Part shown: one piece after another, positions 1-6,712 of the stretch
Layout: each line of letters opens with the position of its first letter
How positions within the stretch are numbered: the stretch's first letter is position 1
DNA from: a virus
IMG/VR virus record: IMGVR_UViG_3300043172_001415
Span: 40,110-104,109 of that record
DNA: 64,000 nucleotides
Strand: one strand, 5' to 3'
The notes under the pieces: model-generated
Told to the model about the DNA's origin: nothing
What the model saw: only the letters and a program-made list of their open reading frames with translations
The model's database searches: none
Made by a program: the position numbers and the translations under genes

Positions 1-492
1 ACAGAATATTTGTATGACAATGTTCCTATTAAAAAAGTTAAGAAACTATCTGAAAAAACTTATCGTGCAGATGGCATGACTGCTATGAATGATGCAGTTG
101 GATCTGCTATCGACAAATTAGGAAATCGACTTTCTAAAATGGAAGATCATGAAAGACCAAGTAATATTGTAGTTCTGATTATTACTGATGGACAAGAAAA
201 CTCTTCAAGAGAATATGAAACATCGAAAATCAAAGAAATGATTACTACTCAACAAAATATCTATTCATGGGAATTCATTTTCCTTGGTGCAAATATAGAT
301 GTTGATAAATATGCTGCTGATTATGGTTTTTCTAAGGGGAAATTCGCATCCTATAATCAGACATCAAAAGGTACTACTGCAGTATTTGATTCAATGTCAA
401 TGGCTTGTTCAACTGAAAGATCAAGAGGAATTGGTCAAGAACGTATGAATTATAGTTTGACTGATATTCAAGTAAGTAACGAAAACAGCTAA
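1..492 (+). CDS. VWA-domain protein, 5' end outside window
   Basis: The frame is open from base 1, so the gene begins before the window. The visible 163 residues look like the C-terminal half of a von Willebrand factor A domain: a DGMTAMNDAVG segment, a hydrophobic strand leading into TDGQENS (the usual metal-site TDG region) and a later FLGAN strand. VWA proteins of this kind accompany tellurite-type stress genes, and TerD, TerB-like and MoxR/VWA genes occur further along. The N-terminal MIDAS DxSxS motif is not in view, so metal binding cannot be judged. Confidence 0.7.
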   Translation, partial: TEYLYDNVPIKKVKKLSEKTYRADGMTAMNDAVGSAIDKLGNRLSKMEDHERPSNIVVLIITDGQENSSREYETSKIKEMITTQQNIYSWEFIFLGANIDVDKYAADYGFSKGKFASYNQTSKGTTAVFDSMSMACSTERSRGIGQERMNYSLTDIQVSNENS

Positions 493-506
493 TCACTTTA
501 GTTGTC

Positions 507-579
507 CCCGTGGTAGCTCAATCGGTTAGAGCATTAGTTTGTGGAACTAAGGATTCCGGTTCGATCCCGGACCATTGGA
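507..579 (+). tRNA. tRNA-His (GTG)
   Basis: Cloverleaf with D arm GCTC..GAGC, anticodon loop TTGTGGA on stem TTAGT/ACTAA, and T arm TCCGG/CCGGA with loop TTCGATC. The acceptor CCCGTGG/CCATTGG has one mismatch. The usual extra G at -1 is not evident (C at 506). No CCA is encoded. Confidence 0.85.
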
Positions 580-593
580 TTATAGAGGTTGAT

Positions 594-821
594 ATGAGCA
601 GAAGTTTTAAATATCACCCTTTTACTGCAGGATGGGACGATGATCATTGTTGTAAAAGAAGACTTAGTAAAAGTTATAGACGTAAAACTAAAGTAATGTT
701 ATCCCACGACGAAATGTTTATAGATCCTACAAGGAGATCATTAAGTGAATCCATGTGGAGTAGTCGTGGTTATTATATTCATGGATATCGAGATGATTAT
801 GATTTATGTATGAGGAAATAA
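594..821 (+). CDS. Hypothetical basic protein (75 aa)
   Basis: ATG 594 follows GAGGTTGAT and is chosen because upstream codons in this frame lie inside tRNA-His. The product is rich in Arg, Tyr, Asp and His, with no membrane segment or recognisable domain. The next gene starts one base after its stop. Confidence 0.6.
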   Translation: MSRSFKYHPFTAGWDDDHCCKRRLSKSYRRKTKVMLSHDEMFIDPTRRSLSESMWSSRGYYIHGYRDDYDLCMRK

Positions 822-822
822 T

Positions 823-1056
823 ATGTTATGGCCGTTTAGAAAAAAAAAGAAAAAACAAGATGAATCAAAAGAGCTTTTTTCAATAAGTTTAACTACTGAT
901 GATGTATTGAAAGTTCTTGTATGGAAACATAAACATAAATGCAATACTAAAATAGTAAGTAAAAGAAAGATCTGGATGAGACAAGAAAGAATAAATGATA
1001 AGAAAATAACTTTAGTTAAATGTGATGCTTGTGCACAAGTATATCACATAACATAG
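823..1056 (+). CDS. Small lysine-rich protein with C-terminal CxxC
   Basis: 77 residues, beginning MLWPF and then a run of lysines. The C-terminal KCDACAQVYHIT could supply half of a zinc site, with an earlier HKHKC as possible partner. The stop codon overlaps the first bases of tRNA-Ile at 1055, so the RNA is probably cut from the mRNA 3' end. Function unknown. Confidence 0.55.
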   Translation: MLWPFRKKKKKQDESKELFSISLTTDDVLKVLVWKHKHKCNTKIVSKRKIWMRQERINDKKITLVKCDACAQVYHIT

Positions 1057-1128
1057 GTGTGTAGCTCAGTTGGTTAGAGCGTTACTCTGATACGGTAAAT
1101 GTCGGTGGTTCAATTCCACCCATACCTA
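1055..1128 (+). tRNA. tRNA-Ile (GAT)
   Basis: Acceptor AGGTGTG/CATACCT pairs throughout with one G-U. Anticodon loop CTGATAC on stem TTACT/GGTAA; T arm GGTGG/CCACC with loop TTCAATT. No CCA is encoded. Confidence 0.9.
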
Positions 1129-1149
1129 CTTAAAATAAAGGATAATAGA

Positions 1150-1701
1150 ATGATAGAGATAATAGGTAATGATGTAAAATTTAAAGAAAATCTGAAAATA
1201 AACTTCTTAGGTGTTGCAGTCTTAAAACAAGATTTCGTATTTGAATATGAAACTGAAGGCTATAATGGAACAAAACATAAGTGCATTTCAGATTGTTTAA
1301 ATTCATGGGGAAAAATAATTTCACATAAGATTATAAAGTGTAAAGATTTACCATCTGATGACTCTTATAGAAGACTTTTAGAAAAACCCGTTTATCATTG
1401 TTATCTTTTACTCGACATTGGAAGTATACTAAATCAACCAATTATCTTTTGGTCTATGTCATATAAAAATGATAGATCAGTAAGAGAAATGGTAGAGCTT
1501 TGTAATAATACAGCTAAAGCAGTAATGAAGAAAAGAACAAAAAAGAAAACTACTGTAATGGCAAATGTAATTGCTGATTTCAAACTAAAGTATGGTAAAG
1601 AACAAATACCTATTAGAATGATTACTGCTGAACAAGCTATTAAAATGAATTTGCCTGGTATTAGTGAAAATAAACATCGCAATCAAAAACAATTTATTTA
1701 G
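1150..1701 (+). CDS. Hypothetical protein, tandem paralogue A
   Basis: 183 residues from ATG 1150; upstream codons fall in tRNA-Ile. It is paralogous to the next gene: both share NFLGVAVLKQDF-like and EKPVYHCYLL segments, PIIFWSMSYK and CNNTAKAVMKK, and both end in a basic tail. No known domain was recognised. Two adjacent diverged copies indicate local duplication. Confidence 0.7.
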   Translation: MIEIIGNDVKFKENLKINFLGVAVLKQDFVFEYETEGYNGTKHKCISDCLNSWGKIISHKIIKCKDLPSDDSYRRLLEKPVYHCYLLLDIGSILNQPIIFWSMSYKNDRSVREMVELCNNTAKAVMKKRTKKKTTVMANVIADFKLKYGKEQIPIRMITAEQAIKMNLPGISENKHRNQKQFI

Positions 1702-1708
1702 GTTTATT

Positions 1709-2404
1709 ATGACTTGGAATAAAAAAGAATACATGAGTAAAAAACAAATTAAAGAAAAGCTTTATGAAGATATTGAGATTGAAAGTAATGATATAAAGCA
1801 AAAAGAAGGCTTGAAAATCAACTATGTTGGTGTTGCAATTTTAAAACAAGATTTTTGTTATGAAATAAAATACACGAACAGTTTTCATCAACTAACGTGT
1901 ACTTATTACAACAAAAAAAATAATAAATATGATGAAATAGTTTCCGCTTTACCTTCAGACATGAGTATTGTTGAATGTCATACTAAAATTGATGCTTCTG
2001 AAATAAAGCCAATGAACAAATACAACAAATTTGCTAGGAATAGATGGTGTAATGCAGAATATAACAGTTTTGCCAATTTAAAAGAAAAACCAATTTATCA
2101 TTGTTATCTATTAATTGATATCGGTGGATTGTTTAAATCGCCAATTATTTTTTGGTCAATGAAATATAAAACTGAAGTATCGGTAAAAGAAATGATTTCA
2201 TTATGTAGCAATACAGCTAAAGCAATCATGTTGAAGAAAGGAACTGACAAGTCATCTAAGATGGCTGAAGTTATTGCAGAGTTTAAACTGAAGTATGGTA
2301 AAGATGAAATACCTATTCGGATTATAGATTATAATTTTGCAATTAATAAAAAATTGCCTGGATTTAATGGTATAAACCATGCAAATAAAAAATACTTTAG
2401 ATAA
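1709..2404 (+). CDS. Hypothetical protein, tandem paralogue B
   Basis: 231 residues from ATG 1709 (weak GGTTT upstream). It aligns with the preceding protein over most of its length (VGVAILKQDF, EKPIYHCYLLIDIGG, PIIFWSMKYK, CSNTAKAIM, YGKDEIPIRI) and has a longer N-terminus plus an extra central stretch. Function unknown. Confidence 0.7.
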   Translation: MTWNKKEYMSKKQIKEKLYEDIEIESNDIKQKEGLKINYVGVAILKQDFCYEIKYTNSFHQLTCTYYNKKNNKYDEIVSALPSDMSIVECHTKIDASEIKPMNKYNKFARNRWCNAEYNSFANLKEKPIYHCYLLIDIGGLFKSPIIFWSMKYKTEVSVKEMISLCSNTAKAIMLKKGTDKSSKMAEVIAEFKLKYGKDEIPIRIIDYNFAINKKLPGFNGINHANKKYFR

Positions 2405-2405
2405 T

Positions 2406-2535
2406 GCTATGGTGGTCTGAAGCAGGATTGGGTTACAGAAATGTAACATCTTTTTCTGGGAAGAATTAGAATGCTGTTGGAAAAGACGTGGCTAACGGGC
2501 CAGTCAAGATATGGGTTCAAGTCCCATTCATAGCT
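2406..2535 (+). tRNA. tRNA-like RNA with an abnormal or interrupted middle
   Basis: The ends are tRNA-like: acceptor GCTATGG/TCATAGC, T arm ATGGG/CCCAT with loop TTCAAGT. The interior is about 55 bases too long, and I cannot place a standard D or anticodon arm. It contains a GTTAC/GTAAC hairpin. It may be an intron-bearing tRNA, a class II tRNA with an insertion, or a decayed gene. Identity not assigned. Confidence 0.45.
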
Positions 2536-2542
2536 TACTTTA

Positions 2543-2615
2543 GGGCATGTAGCTCAGTGGTTAGAGCAGCACACTCATAATGTGACGGTCGTGGGTTCAA
2601 TCCCCTCCTTGCCCA
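2543..2615 (+). tRNA. tRNA-Met (CAT)
   Basis: Acceptor GGGCATG/CTTGCCC has one mismatch. D arm GCTC..GAGC, anticodon loop CTCATAA, T loop TTCAATC. It could be elongator tRNA-Met or a lysidine-type tRNA-Ile; the sequence alone does not decide. Confidence 0.85.
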
Positions 2616-2630
2616 TTAAAAAAGGATAAT

Positions 2631-2834
2631 ATGAAACGTAGTATTGAAATAGAACATCTTGATGGAACTAAAAAAGAATTGGAAATTGGTAAAGTAATAT
2701 CAATGAACAGCAAACAAGGTGGAAAACTTTATTTAGAAGAAATGAATGATGGTAAATGGAGACTTTTAGCTACAACAGATATAATTGAAGATTTTACTTT
2801 AGTTAAAGGTTTTAACATTGTTCGAGAAGATTAA
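2631..2834 (+). CDS. Hypothetical protein (67 aa)
   Basis: ATG 2631 follows AAAGGATAAT, a plausible ribosome-binding site. The small acidic protein has alternating short beta-like segments and no membrane segment or known domain. An ACTTTAGTT element lies in its 3' part. Confidence 0.6.
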   Translation: MKRSIEIEHLDGTKKELEIGKVISMNSKQGGKLYLEEMNDGKWRLLATTDIIEDFTLVKGFNIVRED

Positions 2835-2842
2835 TTGCTCAC

Positions 2843-2894
2843 GTACCAGTGGTACAAAGAGATAGCCGTTTATCGCTCGGCTTAAATAAGCGAT
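2843..2894 (+). promoter_or_regulatory. Putative H-type RNA pseudoknot in leader of gene 2925
   Basis: A hairpin GTACC-AGT-GGTAC (2843-2855) is followed by two interleaved stems: AGCCG (2864-2868) with CGGCT (2878-2882), and ATCGCT (2872-2877) with AGCGAT (2889-2894). Interleaved order defines an H-type pseudoknot; alternatively the stems are two exclusive hairpins. It sits 30 bases upstream of the next start codon. Function inferred only. Confidence 0.4.
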
Positions 2895-2924
2895 CAAATA
2901 ATTGAATTTATAGGAACCTCCTTT

Positions 2925-3125
2925 ATGAGTATTGAAAAGAAAATTGAATTTGCAGAAGAATTAGCTATACAATCCAGAATAGCTAAGTATAACAGTAAAA
3001 TGACATCAGAAATGAAAAAATTCGCTATTGAGATGATGCCTCTTAATAGCGAAGATTTTGATGAAAAATTAAAAGAATGGGAAGAAAAGAAAAGAGAAAT
3101 CCAGGAAAAATTCCCTATTTGTTAA
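2925..3125 (+). CDS. Hypothetical helical protein (66 aa)
   Basis: ATG 2925 is preceded by AGGAACCTCC. The product is predicted almost entirely helical (long Glu/Lys/Met runs) and could be a coiled-coil or small binding protein. tRNA-Val follows five bases after the stop. Confidence 0.6.
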   Translation: MSIEKKIEFAEELAIQSRIAKYNSKMTSEMKKFAIEMMPLNSEDFDEKLKEWEEKKREIQEKFPIC

Positions 3126-3129
3126 TTAT

Positions 3130-3202
3130 AGCCACGTAGCTCAGTTGGAAGAGCACCTGTGTTACATACAGACGGTCGTGGGTTCGAATCCCTCCGTGGC
3201 TA
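3130..3202 (+). tRNA. tRNA-Val (TAC)
   Basis: Perfect acceptor AGCCACG/CGTGGCT, D arm GCTC..GAGC, anticodon loop GTTACAT on stem CCTGT/ACAGA, T loop TTCGAAT. No CCA is encoded. Confidence 0.92.
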
Positions 3203-3259
3203 CTTCACATAATTATGCGCCAATTGTCATCGTAAAGAACACTATAAATACTTTAAATT

Positions 3260-3335
3260 GCCTCAGTAGCTCAGTTGTGGTAGAGCAGGAAACTGAAAAT
3301 TTTTGTGTCATCGGTTCGACTCCGATCTGTAGGCA
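3260..3335 (+). tRNA. tRNA-Phe (GAA), acceptor stem degenerate
   Basis: D arm GCTC..GAGC, anticodon loop CTGAAAA on stem GGAAA/TTTTT (two G-U), variable loop GTGTC, T arm ATCGG/CCGAT. The acceptor GCCTCAG/TGTAGGC has two or three poor pairs, so the gene may be decaying or edited. A Phe-type anticodon loop also occurs in the third Y-RNA-like unit at 24.2 kb. Confidence 0.7.
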
Positions 3336-3358
3336 TTTATTTATTTCAAGGATTCTAT

Positions 3359-3532
3359 ATGAAAAAACTTACAGAAGAAGAAATTACAAAACTTTCAAAA
3401 GAAGATACTGAAGGTTACATGGGATTTTATGTTCATAACAATGAGATATTTGGTCAATACCAATTTGAAGGTAAACTAAAGTATCAGTATATAAAGGATT
3501 TTGATGATGCCAAGTTTGAGAAGAATAACTGA
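3359..3532 (+). CDS. Hypothetical protein (57 aa)
   Basis: ATG 3359 follows CAAGGATTCTAT; codons further upstream lie in tRNA-Phe. The product starts MKKLTEEEITKL and is acidic with several aromatic residues. The next gene overlaps its 3' end. Function unknown. Confidence 0.6.
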   Translation: MKKLTEEEITKLSKEDTEGYMGFYVHNNEIFGQYQFEGKLKYQYIKDFDDAKFEKNN

Positions 3533-3773
3533 TGGTGCCGGTGATTCCGGTGCACGATCAGAAGCCATTCAATGGAATGAAGATGGTTCTTTTGATATGA
3601 TTGTAGATGGTAGGCCAGTCGTTGGCTGTTCGATGCTTGTAGGCTCTGGTACTGCAAGATCTTATTCACAACAAGATTATTGGATGACAACTAAAGTAAC
3701 CGAAATATTGGAAGTAACTGAAGATTATGTCAAATTTAAGACAGGCAATTCAATATATGAATGGGTAAAGTAA
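3507..3773 (+). CDS. Hypothetical protein (88 aa), overlapping start
   Basis: ATG 3507 is favoured over 3504 because AAGGATTT lies at normal spacing; it overlaps the previous gene by 26 bases in another frame. The product has a glycine-rich middle (VGCSMLVGSGTARS) and a C-terminal half that looks like a small beta-barrel. No family recognised. Confidence 0.6.
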   Translation: MPSLRRITDGAGDSGARSEAIQWNEDGSFDMIVDGRPVVGCSMLVGSGTARSYSQQDYWMTTKVTEILEVTEDYVKFKTGNSIYEWVK

Positions 3774-3790
3774 AAATGTGATTACAATCA

Positions 3791-3819
3791 CAGACAAATA
3801 ATTGATTTTTTGATATACT
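3791..3819 (+). promoter_or_regulatory. Promoter with AACTRAAGT-class -10
   Basis: -35 CAGACA (3791-3796), 17-base spacer, -10 TATACT (3814-3819) running into TCAGTT. The motif ACTTCAGTT overlaps the -10. It reads into the MBL-fold hydrolase gene. Confidence 0.55.
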
Positions 3820-3846
3820 TCAGTTTTTACAATTAAGGATAACATC

Positions 3847-4626
3847 ATGTATTTACAATTTTTAGGAACTGGATCAGCTTTTACATTAAAAAATTATCAA
3901 ACATCAGCTATTTTAAATCATAAAGGTAAAAATTTACTTATTGATTGTGGTGGTGATACAAGGTTCAGTGCTAATGAATGTGGTTATTCTTTTTCTGATA
4001 TTGATGCTGTCTACATTTCTCATTTACATGGTGATCATATGGGTGGTTTAGAATGGCTTGGTTTTACAACTTATTTTACTCCTGGTTGTAAAAGACCAAA
4101 ATTGTATATTGAGCAATCATTAATCTCAGATTTATGGAGTGCTTTAAGAGTTGGTATGGAAAGTTTACAAGGAAAAATTGCTACTCTTAAAACTTATTTT
4201 GATGTTATTCCTATTGAAGTAAATATTCCTTTTGTATGGAATGAGATATCATTTGATACAATACAGACTCAGCATATTGTCAGTAAATATAAGTTTGTAC
4301 CTAGTTTCGGGCTTATGTGGGACACTTTATGCGGTGATCGGGTATACTTTACTACTGATTGTCAATATGCCCCTGAGACAGCTCAAATGGCTTATTATGA
4401 AGAAGCAACTTTTATCTTTCATGATTGTGAAACTTTATATAAATCTGGTGTTCATGCTCATTATGATCAGCTAAAGCAATTGCCTGACCATATAAAAATT
4501 AAGATGTATTTAACTCATTATCAAGATAATATTGTTCTTGATTACGAAAACAGAAGTTTAGAAGCTGTTGAAGATGGTTTCATGGGTTTTGTTAGAAAAG
4601 GTACAAAAATACCATTTGATTTATAA
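3847..4626 (+). CDS. MBL-fold hydrolase, RNase Z-like
   Basis: Metallo-beta-lactamase fold protein of 259 residues, close to the size of short bacterial RNase Z/BN-type enzymes. It opens with FLGTGSAF, typical of the RNase Z branch. The zinc motif HLHGDH lies at residues 59-64, with later metal-site candidates TTDCQY, FHDCE and YLTHY. RNase Z trims tRNA 3' trailers. It lies inside a tRNA cluster whose genes lack CCA, so a tRNA-maturation role is a reasonable inference. Other MBL nucleases or phosphodiesterases are possible. ATG 3847 follows AAGGATAACATC. Confidence 0.7.
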   Translation: MYLQFLGTGSAFTLKNYQTSAILNHKGKNLLIDCGGDTRFSANECGYSFSDIDAVYISHLHGDHMGGLEWLGFTTYFTPGCKRPKLYIEQSLISDLWSALRVGMESLQGKIATLKTYFDVIPIEVNIPFVWNEISFDTIQTQHIVSKYKFVPSFGLMWDTLCGDRVYFTTDCQYAPETAQMAYYEEATFIFHDCETLYKSGVHAHYDQLKQLPDHIKIKMYLTHYQDNIVLDYENRSLEAVEDGFMGFVRKGTKIPFDL

Positions 4627-4648
4627 AAAATAAAAGAAAAAAAATGAT

Positions 4649-4721
4649 GGATGCATAGCTCAGTTGGTAGAGCAGCGCACTTTTAATGCGTGGGTCGAAG
4701 GTTCAAGTCCTTCTGTGTCTA
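4649..4721 (+). tRNA. tRNA-Lys (TTT)
   Basis: Acceptor GGATGCA/TGTGTCT pairs with three G-U wobbles. Anticodon loop CTTTTAA on stem GCGCA/TGCGT; T arm GAAGG/CCTTC with loop TTCAAGT. Confidence 0.9.
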
Positions 4722-4732
4722 TTTTTTTTATC

Positions 4733-4806
4733 GCTCCCATAGCTAAGTCTGGTTAAAGCAACTGTTTGCAACGCAGTGATCGTGAGTTCAAATCCCACTG
4801 GGGGCT
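4733..4806 (+). tRNA. tRNA-Cys (GCA)
   Basis: Acceptor GCTCCCA/TGGGGGC, anticodon loop TTGCAAC on stem ACTGT/GCAGT, T loop TTCAAAT. One mismatch in the T stem. Confidence 0.88.
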
Positions 4807-4815
4807 TAATAAGGA

Positions 4816-4844
4816 TTGATAAATTTTACTTTAGTTGTTATATT
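4816..4844 (+). promoter_or_regulatory. Promoter for integrase-like gene, AACTRAAGT in spacer
   Basis: TTGATA (4816-4821), 17 bases, TATATT (4839-4844). ACTTTAGTT fills much of the spacer, so a protein bound there would cover the promoter. Confidence 0.5.
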
Positions 4845-4872
4845 ATTACCACAATATTATAAAGGGTAATAT

Positions 4873-5697
4873 ATGACAATCGATACAATGTTAAAATCAT
4901 TAAAAACTAAAGTACATAATGAATATTTAAGTGATAGTACTAAAAGAACTTATTTTACACACATCAAGAAATTAATTCTTCATTTTCATGAAAAAGACAA
5001 AATCTCCAATCTGAATTCATTATCATCTGTAAAAGTAAATAATTATGTTAAGAATATGATTAATAGTGATTTGGCACCAAGTTCAAAACGTGCTATGTTA
5101 AGATCAATAATATTGTTATGTAAATTATTAAAAAATGATATTGTAATTAAAAGTTATACATTACCTGATGAGAAACATGATGAAATTCCTGAAATATACA
5201 CTAAAAAACAAATATTATCTTACTGTGATAAGATCCAGGATAAAAAACAGCAATTAATATTTCTCTTATTATTTTCTACCGGTTTAACCATGAGACAAGT
5301 TGTCAAATTGAAGGTTAAAGATGTAGATTTGTCAAAAAACAGAATAACTTTAAATGATAATAAAGATGGTTTTCATAATATTTATCCAATAGTATTAAAA
5401 AATGATATAAAAGCTCTTGTTAAAAAAAGAGATGGTGAAGATCCTTTATTCATGAGCCTACGAAATAAATCATATCATCCACGAACTATTCAACATCATT
5501 TTCAGAAAGCTCAGACAGATCATAATTTAAAATATTCTATTAACATTTATTCTATAAAAGCAAGCGCAATAGTTTATCTTATTAAAGAAGGATATTCTGA
5601 AGACTTTTTATATAAGAAATTTGGATTAACACAGAGTCCAGTTATTAAAAAGTTAATAAAAATATATACTAAACATAAGAATATAGATATTATATGA
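4873..5697 (+). CDS. Tyrosine recombinase-like protein, divergent catalytic site
   Basis: 274 residues. An N-terminal SAM-like core-binding region (residues about 1-100; STKRTYFTHIKKL) is followed by a catalytic-domain-like region. FSTGLTMRQVVKLKVKDVD matches the region around the first catalytic Arg. The usual HxLR..H box appears as YSIKASAIVYL, lacking the expected His and Arg, while a C-terminal Tyr (IKIYTKH) remains. It may be an inactive or highly diverged recombinase. ATG 4873 follows AAAGGGTAATAT. No attachment site was identified nearby. Confidence 0.6.
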   Translation: MTIDTMLKSLKTKVHNEYLSDSTKRTYFTHIKKLILHFHEKDKISNLNSLSSVKVNNYVKNMINSDLAPSSKRAMLRSIILLCKLLKNDIVIKSYTLPDEKHDEIPEIYTKKQILSYCDKIQDKKQQLIFLLLFSTGLTMRQVVKLKVKDVDLSKNRITLNDNKDGFHNIYPIVLKNDIKALVKKRDGEDPLFMSLRNKSYHPRTIQHHFQKAQTDHNLKYSINIYSIKASAIVYLIKEGYSEDFLYKKFGLTQSPVIKKLIKIYTKHKNIDII

Positions 5698-5725
5698 TTG
5701 ACAATATACTTTAGTTTTATATATT
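5698..5725 (+). promoter_or_regulatory. Promoter upstream of NAD salvage operon
   Basis: TTGACA (5698-5703), 16 bases, TATATT (5720-5725), with ACTTTAGTT inside the spacer. It overlaps the 3' end of the integrase-like gene and points at the NMN adenylyltransferase gene at 5780. Confidence 0.55.
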
Positions 5726-5779
5726 CAAAATATCATTTAAATGATAAAACCAATTTTTCTTCAAAAGACGGAGGTTATA

Positions 5780-6712
5780 ATGTTACAAAGTAGCGAAGAA
5801 AAAATAGTAAAAGATGGTGTCGGTGTTATAGTTGGTCGGTTTCAACCGATGACTGACGGACACAGAGATATCATTCAGTCTGTTATTAGCAGACACGAAA
5901 AAACAATCATTGTAGTTGGCGTTTCTGAAGTCAAATGTACACCAGATAATACTCTGGATTTTGAAATCAGAAGACGTGTAATACAAAAAGCCTTTCCAGG
6001 CGTTCAAATTGTTTATCAACATGATCACCCTTCAGATAAGGCATGGTCAAAGATTCTTGATAAATTAATAAGATCGAATGTACCACCATTATCTTCAAAG
6101 ACAATTCTCTATGGAAGTAGAGACAACTTTTCAGCTCGTTATTCGGGTAGTTTTAAAGTTGTTGAATTGCTCCAAGAACGTTATACATCAGCAACTGAAG
6201 TTCGTAAAAAAGCTTCATATAAAATTTCTGATCATGAACAATTTATAGATGGTGCTCTCTGGTGTGCTCAAAATCAATATCCTACTGCTTATTGTGCTGT
6301 TGATACTATTATCATTGATAAGAAATACAACAGAATGTTATTAGGCAGAAAAGAAAACCAAACTAAATTCAGATTTATTGGTGGATTTGTAGAACCTGAC
6401 ACTGATGCATACGAGGGTGATTTTTTAGAAATGAATGCTCGTAGAGAAGTAAAGGAAGAAACAGGTCTGGAAGTCGGTAATCTTAATTATGTTGGTAGTT
6501 ATCTTATTAAAGATTGGCGATATTCAAGAGAACGGCATAAAATATTCTCTGCATTATTTACTGCAGATTATGTATTTGGTGCTGCGAAACCTGAAGATGA
6601 CATTCACGAACTCGCTTGGTTTGATCTTGATAAAATAAAAGAAAAAGATGTTGTTGATGAGCATAAACCTTTATTAAGTGCATTTTTAAAAACACTTGAA
6701 GGAGGTGAATAA
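5780..6712 (+). CDS. nadM: Bifunctional NMN adenylyltransferase / Nudix hydrolase
   Basis: 310 residues. The N-terminal half is a nucleotidyltransferase: GRFQPMTDGH at residues 19-28 carries the HxGH-type motif (here TDGH), and YTSATEVRK fits the second nucleotide-binding motif. The C-terminal half is a Nudix hydrolase with GGFVEP and REVKEETG. The family makes NAD from nicotinamide mononucleotide and ATP; the Nudix part typically cleaves ADP-ribose or related nucleotides. ATG 5780 is chosen because GACGGAGG lies just upstream. Its TAA overlaps the ATG of nadV, so both are translated from one mRNA. Confidence 0.92.
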   Translation: MLQSSEEKIVKDGVGVIVGRFQPMTDGHRDIIQSVISRHEKTIIVVGVSEVKCTPDNTLDFEIRRRVIQKAFPGVQIVYQHDHPSDKAWSKILDKLIRSNVPPLSSKTILYGSRDNFSARYSGSFKVVELLQERYTSATEVRKKASYKISDHEQFIDGALWCAQNQYPTAYCAVDTIIIDKKYNRMLLGRKENQTKFRFIGGFVEPDTDAYEGDFLEMNARREVKEETGLEVGNLNYVGSYLIKDWRYSRERHKIFSALFTADYVFGAAKPEDDIHELAWFDLDKIKEKDVVDEHKPLLSAFLKTLEGGE

